Below are positions 62,419-64,000 of a stretch of 64,000 nt of DNA, piece by piece. The notes beneath the pieces are model-generated. The model ran no database searches, had not been told where the DNA came from, and worked only from the letters and a program-made list of their open reading frames with translations. This DNA comes from Atopobium sp. oral taxon 199 str. F0494 (GTDB lineage Bacteria > Actinomycetota > Coriobacteriia > Coriobacteriales > Atopobiaceae): contig NZ_KE150486.1 in the NCBI RefSeq assembly GCF_000411555.1, positions 310,001 to 374,000 of the forward strand, read 5' to 3'. The first letter of the stretch is position 1; every line of letters starts with the position of its first letter. The position numbers were made by a program, and so were the translations under genes.

Positions 62419-64000
62419 TGGCAGCTACTAAAGACTTTCTGCTTGAAATAGGCACTGAAGAGATGCCGTCCGCCCCTCTGCTCAAGGCTATCGTGCAGTA
62501 CAAAAAGCTTGTCAGCGCAGGTCTTGACGAAGCTGGTCTCGCCCACGGTGAGGTGCGTGTCATTTCAACTCCGCGCCGTCTGGCCGCCTGCGTCAAGGAC
62601 GTCGCGCTTGCGACCGATGAGATCAATGAGGTCATGCGCGGACCTAAATGCGAGATTGCCTTTGACGCTGCTGGTATGCCCACTAAGGCGGCTGAGGGCT
62701 TTGCGCGTAAGGCGGGGATTGAGGTTTCCAAGCTCGCGCGCCGTGTTGACGCTGATGGCCATGAATACGTATTCGCTGAGCGCACAATTCCCAGCGTTTC
62801 TGCGCTGAAGATTCTTTCCGAGTTGTCAGAACATACGATTGCCGCTCTTGACTGGCCTCGCAGTCAGCGTTGGGGCTCTACGCACGAGCGTTTTGTCCGT
62901 CCTATTCGCTGGATCTGCGCTCTTCTCGGCAGTGAAGTCGTACCGGTGCGCTACGCCGATGTCGTCAGTTTAAATACTACGAGAGGCCACCGCGTGCTGG
63001 GTCCTGGCCCATATGTCGTTGAAGATTCTTCCGTTTACGAGCAGGTTCTTGAGGACGCCTGTGTACTGTCAGCGGAGCGCCGCCGCGAGGTGATTCTTGA
63101 GGGCATCGCGCGCGTGGAAGCGGAGCGCCCAGGCTCCCATGTTGACGCGCCGAAAACCGTTTTTGATGAGGTTATCAATCTGACCGAATGGCCGAGCGTA
63201 CTTGTGGGAACCTTTGACGAGGAGTTCCTCAAGGTACCGCACGAAATCATTACCGAGTCAATGCTTTCAAACCAGCGCTATTTTCCCATATATGATGCGG
63301 ACGGCCAGCTTACACGCTCATTCATCATCGTTTCCAACGCCGATTCCGCCTGCGCCGAGCGGGTGATTGACGGCAACGAGCGCGTGGTTCGCGCCCGTTT
63401 GGACGACGCTAAATTCTTCTTTGACGAAGATCTTAAGCGTCCGCTTGACGAGTTTGCAGAGCGCCTGTCTGACGTGGTCTTCCAAGAGAAACTTGGCACA
63501 GTCCTTCAGAAAGTTGGGCGTATAGAGAAAATAGCCGCCGCCCTCGCTGAAGTGGACTCCGGTGACAACCGCGCCGTTGAGCTTGCCCGTCGCGCCGCTC
63601 ACCTGTCCAAGGCCGATTTGGTCAGCCAGGCTGTGGTGGAGTTTACCAGCCAGCAAGGCGTCATGGGCGGCTACTACGCGCAGGCCGCCGGTGAGGATTC
63701 GGAAGTCGCAGACGCCATTCGCGAGCAGTATCGTCCGCGCTTTGCCGGCGACGCGCTTCCTTCCGGCAAGATTGGCCGCTATGTGGCCGCGGCTGACAAG
63801 CTTGATACCATCTGCGGTCTTTTCGCTATCAACGAGCCTCCGACCGGCTCTTCCGATCCTTACGCCGTCCGCCGCGCCGCCATTGGCGTCATCGCGCTTC
63901 TCCGCACGATGCCCCAGGTGCATCTGAAGAACTTCATTCGCTGCTCGCTTGAGCTGTACGCGCGCCAGGGCTTGCACTTTGACGCGCAGAGCGTTCAGGC
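62418..64000 (+). CDS. glyS: glycyl-tRNA synthetase beta subunit, 3' end outside window
   Basis: Opens at ATG 62418, overlapping the glyQ stop, with AAGGAGG upstream. The frame stays open for 527 codons to the window edge. It starts [24 protein letters not shown], the GlyS N-terminus, and continues with VISTPRRLAACVKDV, RGPKCEIAFD, WPRSQRWGSTHERFVRPIRWICALLG near residue 150, and EWPSVLVGTFDEEFLKVPHEIITESM. In the family the C-terminal part binds the anticodon; that part lies beyond the window, since full GlyS is about 690 residues. Confidence 0.96.
   Translation, partial: MAATKDFLLEIGTEEMPSAPLLKAIVQYKKLVSAGLDEAGLAHGEVRVISTPRRLAACVKDVALATDEINEVMRGPKCEIAFDAAGMPTKAAEGFARKAGIEVSKLARRVDADGHEYVFAERTIPSVSALKILSELSEHTIAALDWPRSQRWGSTHERFVRPIRWICALLGSEVVPVRYADVVSLNTTRGHRVLGPGPYVVEDSSVYEQVLEDACVLSAERRREVILEGIARVEAERPGSHVDAPKTVFDEVINLTEWPSVLVGTFDEEFLKVPHEIITESMLSNQRYFPIYDADGQLTRSFIIVSNADSACAERVIDGNERVVRARLDDAKFFFDEDLKRPLDEFAERLSDVVFQEKLGTVLQKVGRIEKIAAALAEVDSGDNRAVELARRAAHLSKADLVSQAVVEFTSQQGVMGGYYAQAAGEDSEVADAIREQYRPRFAGDALPSGKIGRYVAAADKLDTICGLFAINEPPTGSSDPYAVRRAAIGVIALLRTMPQVHLKNFIRCSLELYARQGLHFDAQSVQ

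Overview
The window reads as a chromosome segment of a low-to-mid GC actinobacterium of the class Coriobacteriia, probably Atopobiaceae (Atopobium/Lancefieldella-like). This is inferred from gene content and protein style: mixed-acid fermentation genes (ackA, pta, pflB-pflA), fused double-ATPase ECF transporters, a CtpE-like P-type ATPase, an ObgE with a C-terminal OCT domain, an mreBCD-PBP2-rodA cluster, and base composition that looks near 50% GC. No ribosomal RNA or species marker is present, so the genus is not certain.

Layout. 0-8 kb: end of a HIT protein, acetate kinase, a TusA-like/DUF3343 pair, aldose epimerase coupled to phosphotransacetylase, UDP-galactopyranose mutase with a family 2 glycosyltransferase, Maf and a ferredoxin. 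8-16 kb: AlkD-type repair protein, small accessory enzymes, decayed remnants (methyltransferase, toxin-antitoxin, permease), an rRNA/tRNA methyltransferase, trpS and a YgjP-type protease. 16.4-24.6 kb: a foreign-looking cassette between two copies of a ~155-bp palindromic repeat. It has a TetR regulator with a clear promoter and operator, a complete ECF transporter (S, T, fused A), two ABC half-transporters and a protein of the L-2-amino-thiazoline-4-carboxylate hydrolase family. 24.6-28 kb: pyruvate formate-lyase split into a large subunit and a separate glycyl-radical subunit, with its activase. 28.5-36.3 kb: folate cyclo-ligase, then nearly the whole shikimate pathway on the minus strand (DAHP synthase, aroB, aroA, aroC, chorismate mutase, an aroE-aroK fusion, and an aroQ fused to a PTS EIIB domain). 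36.5-49 kb: tRNA-Arg(CCG), P-type ATPase, zinc-ribbon protein, cyclophilin, TPR protein, mreBCD, PBP2, rodA and a DUF697 protein. 49.5-64 kb: rplU-rpmA, a Trp-codon leader peptide and attenuator ahead of a second ECF transporter, obgE-nadD-yqeK-rsfS, dinB behind a LexA-like box, rpsP-khpA-rimM-trmD-lepB and glyQ-glyS.

Structure beyond the genes. The octamer GCGAGAAG occurs about 43 times by eye where about 2 are expected, in near-equal orientation, in genes and between them. Two inverted copies make a hairpin between pflB and the glycyl-radical gene, and copies end the palindromic repeats. It is nearly absent from the foreign cassette. This behaves like a DNA-uptake or other genome-wide tag. 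A second pattern is short tandem duplications anchored on stop codons at the 3' ends of several genes; at trpS a related 36-bp triplication has become the start of the next gene.

All counts and alignments were made by eye without tools. Start codons were moved where a Shine-Dalgarno sequence or family alignment supported it.
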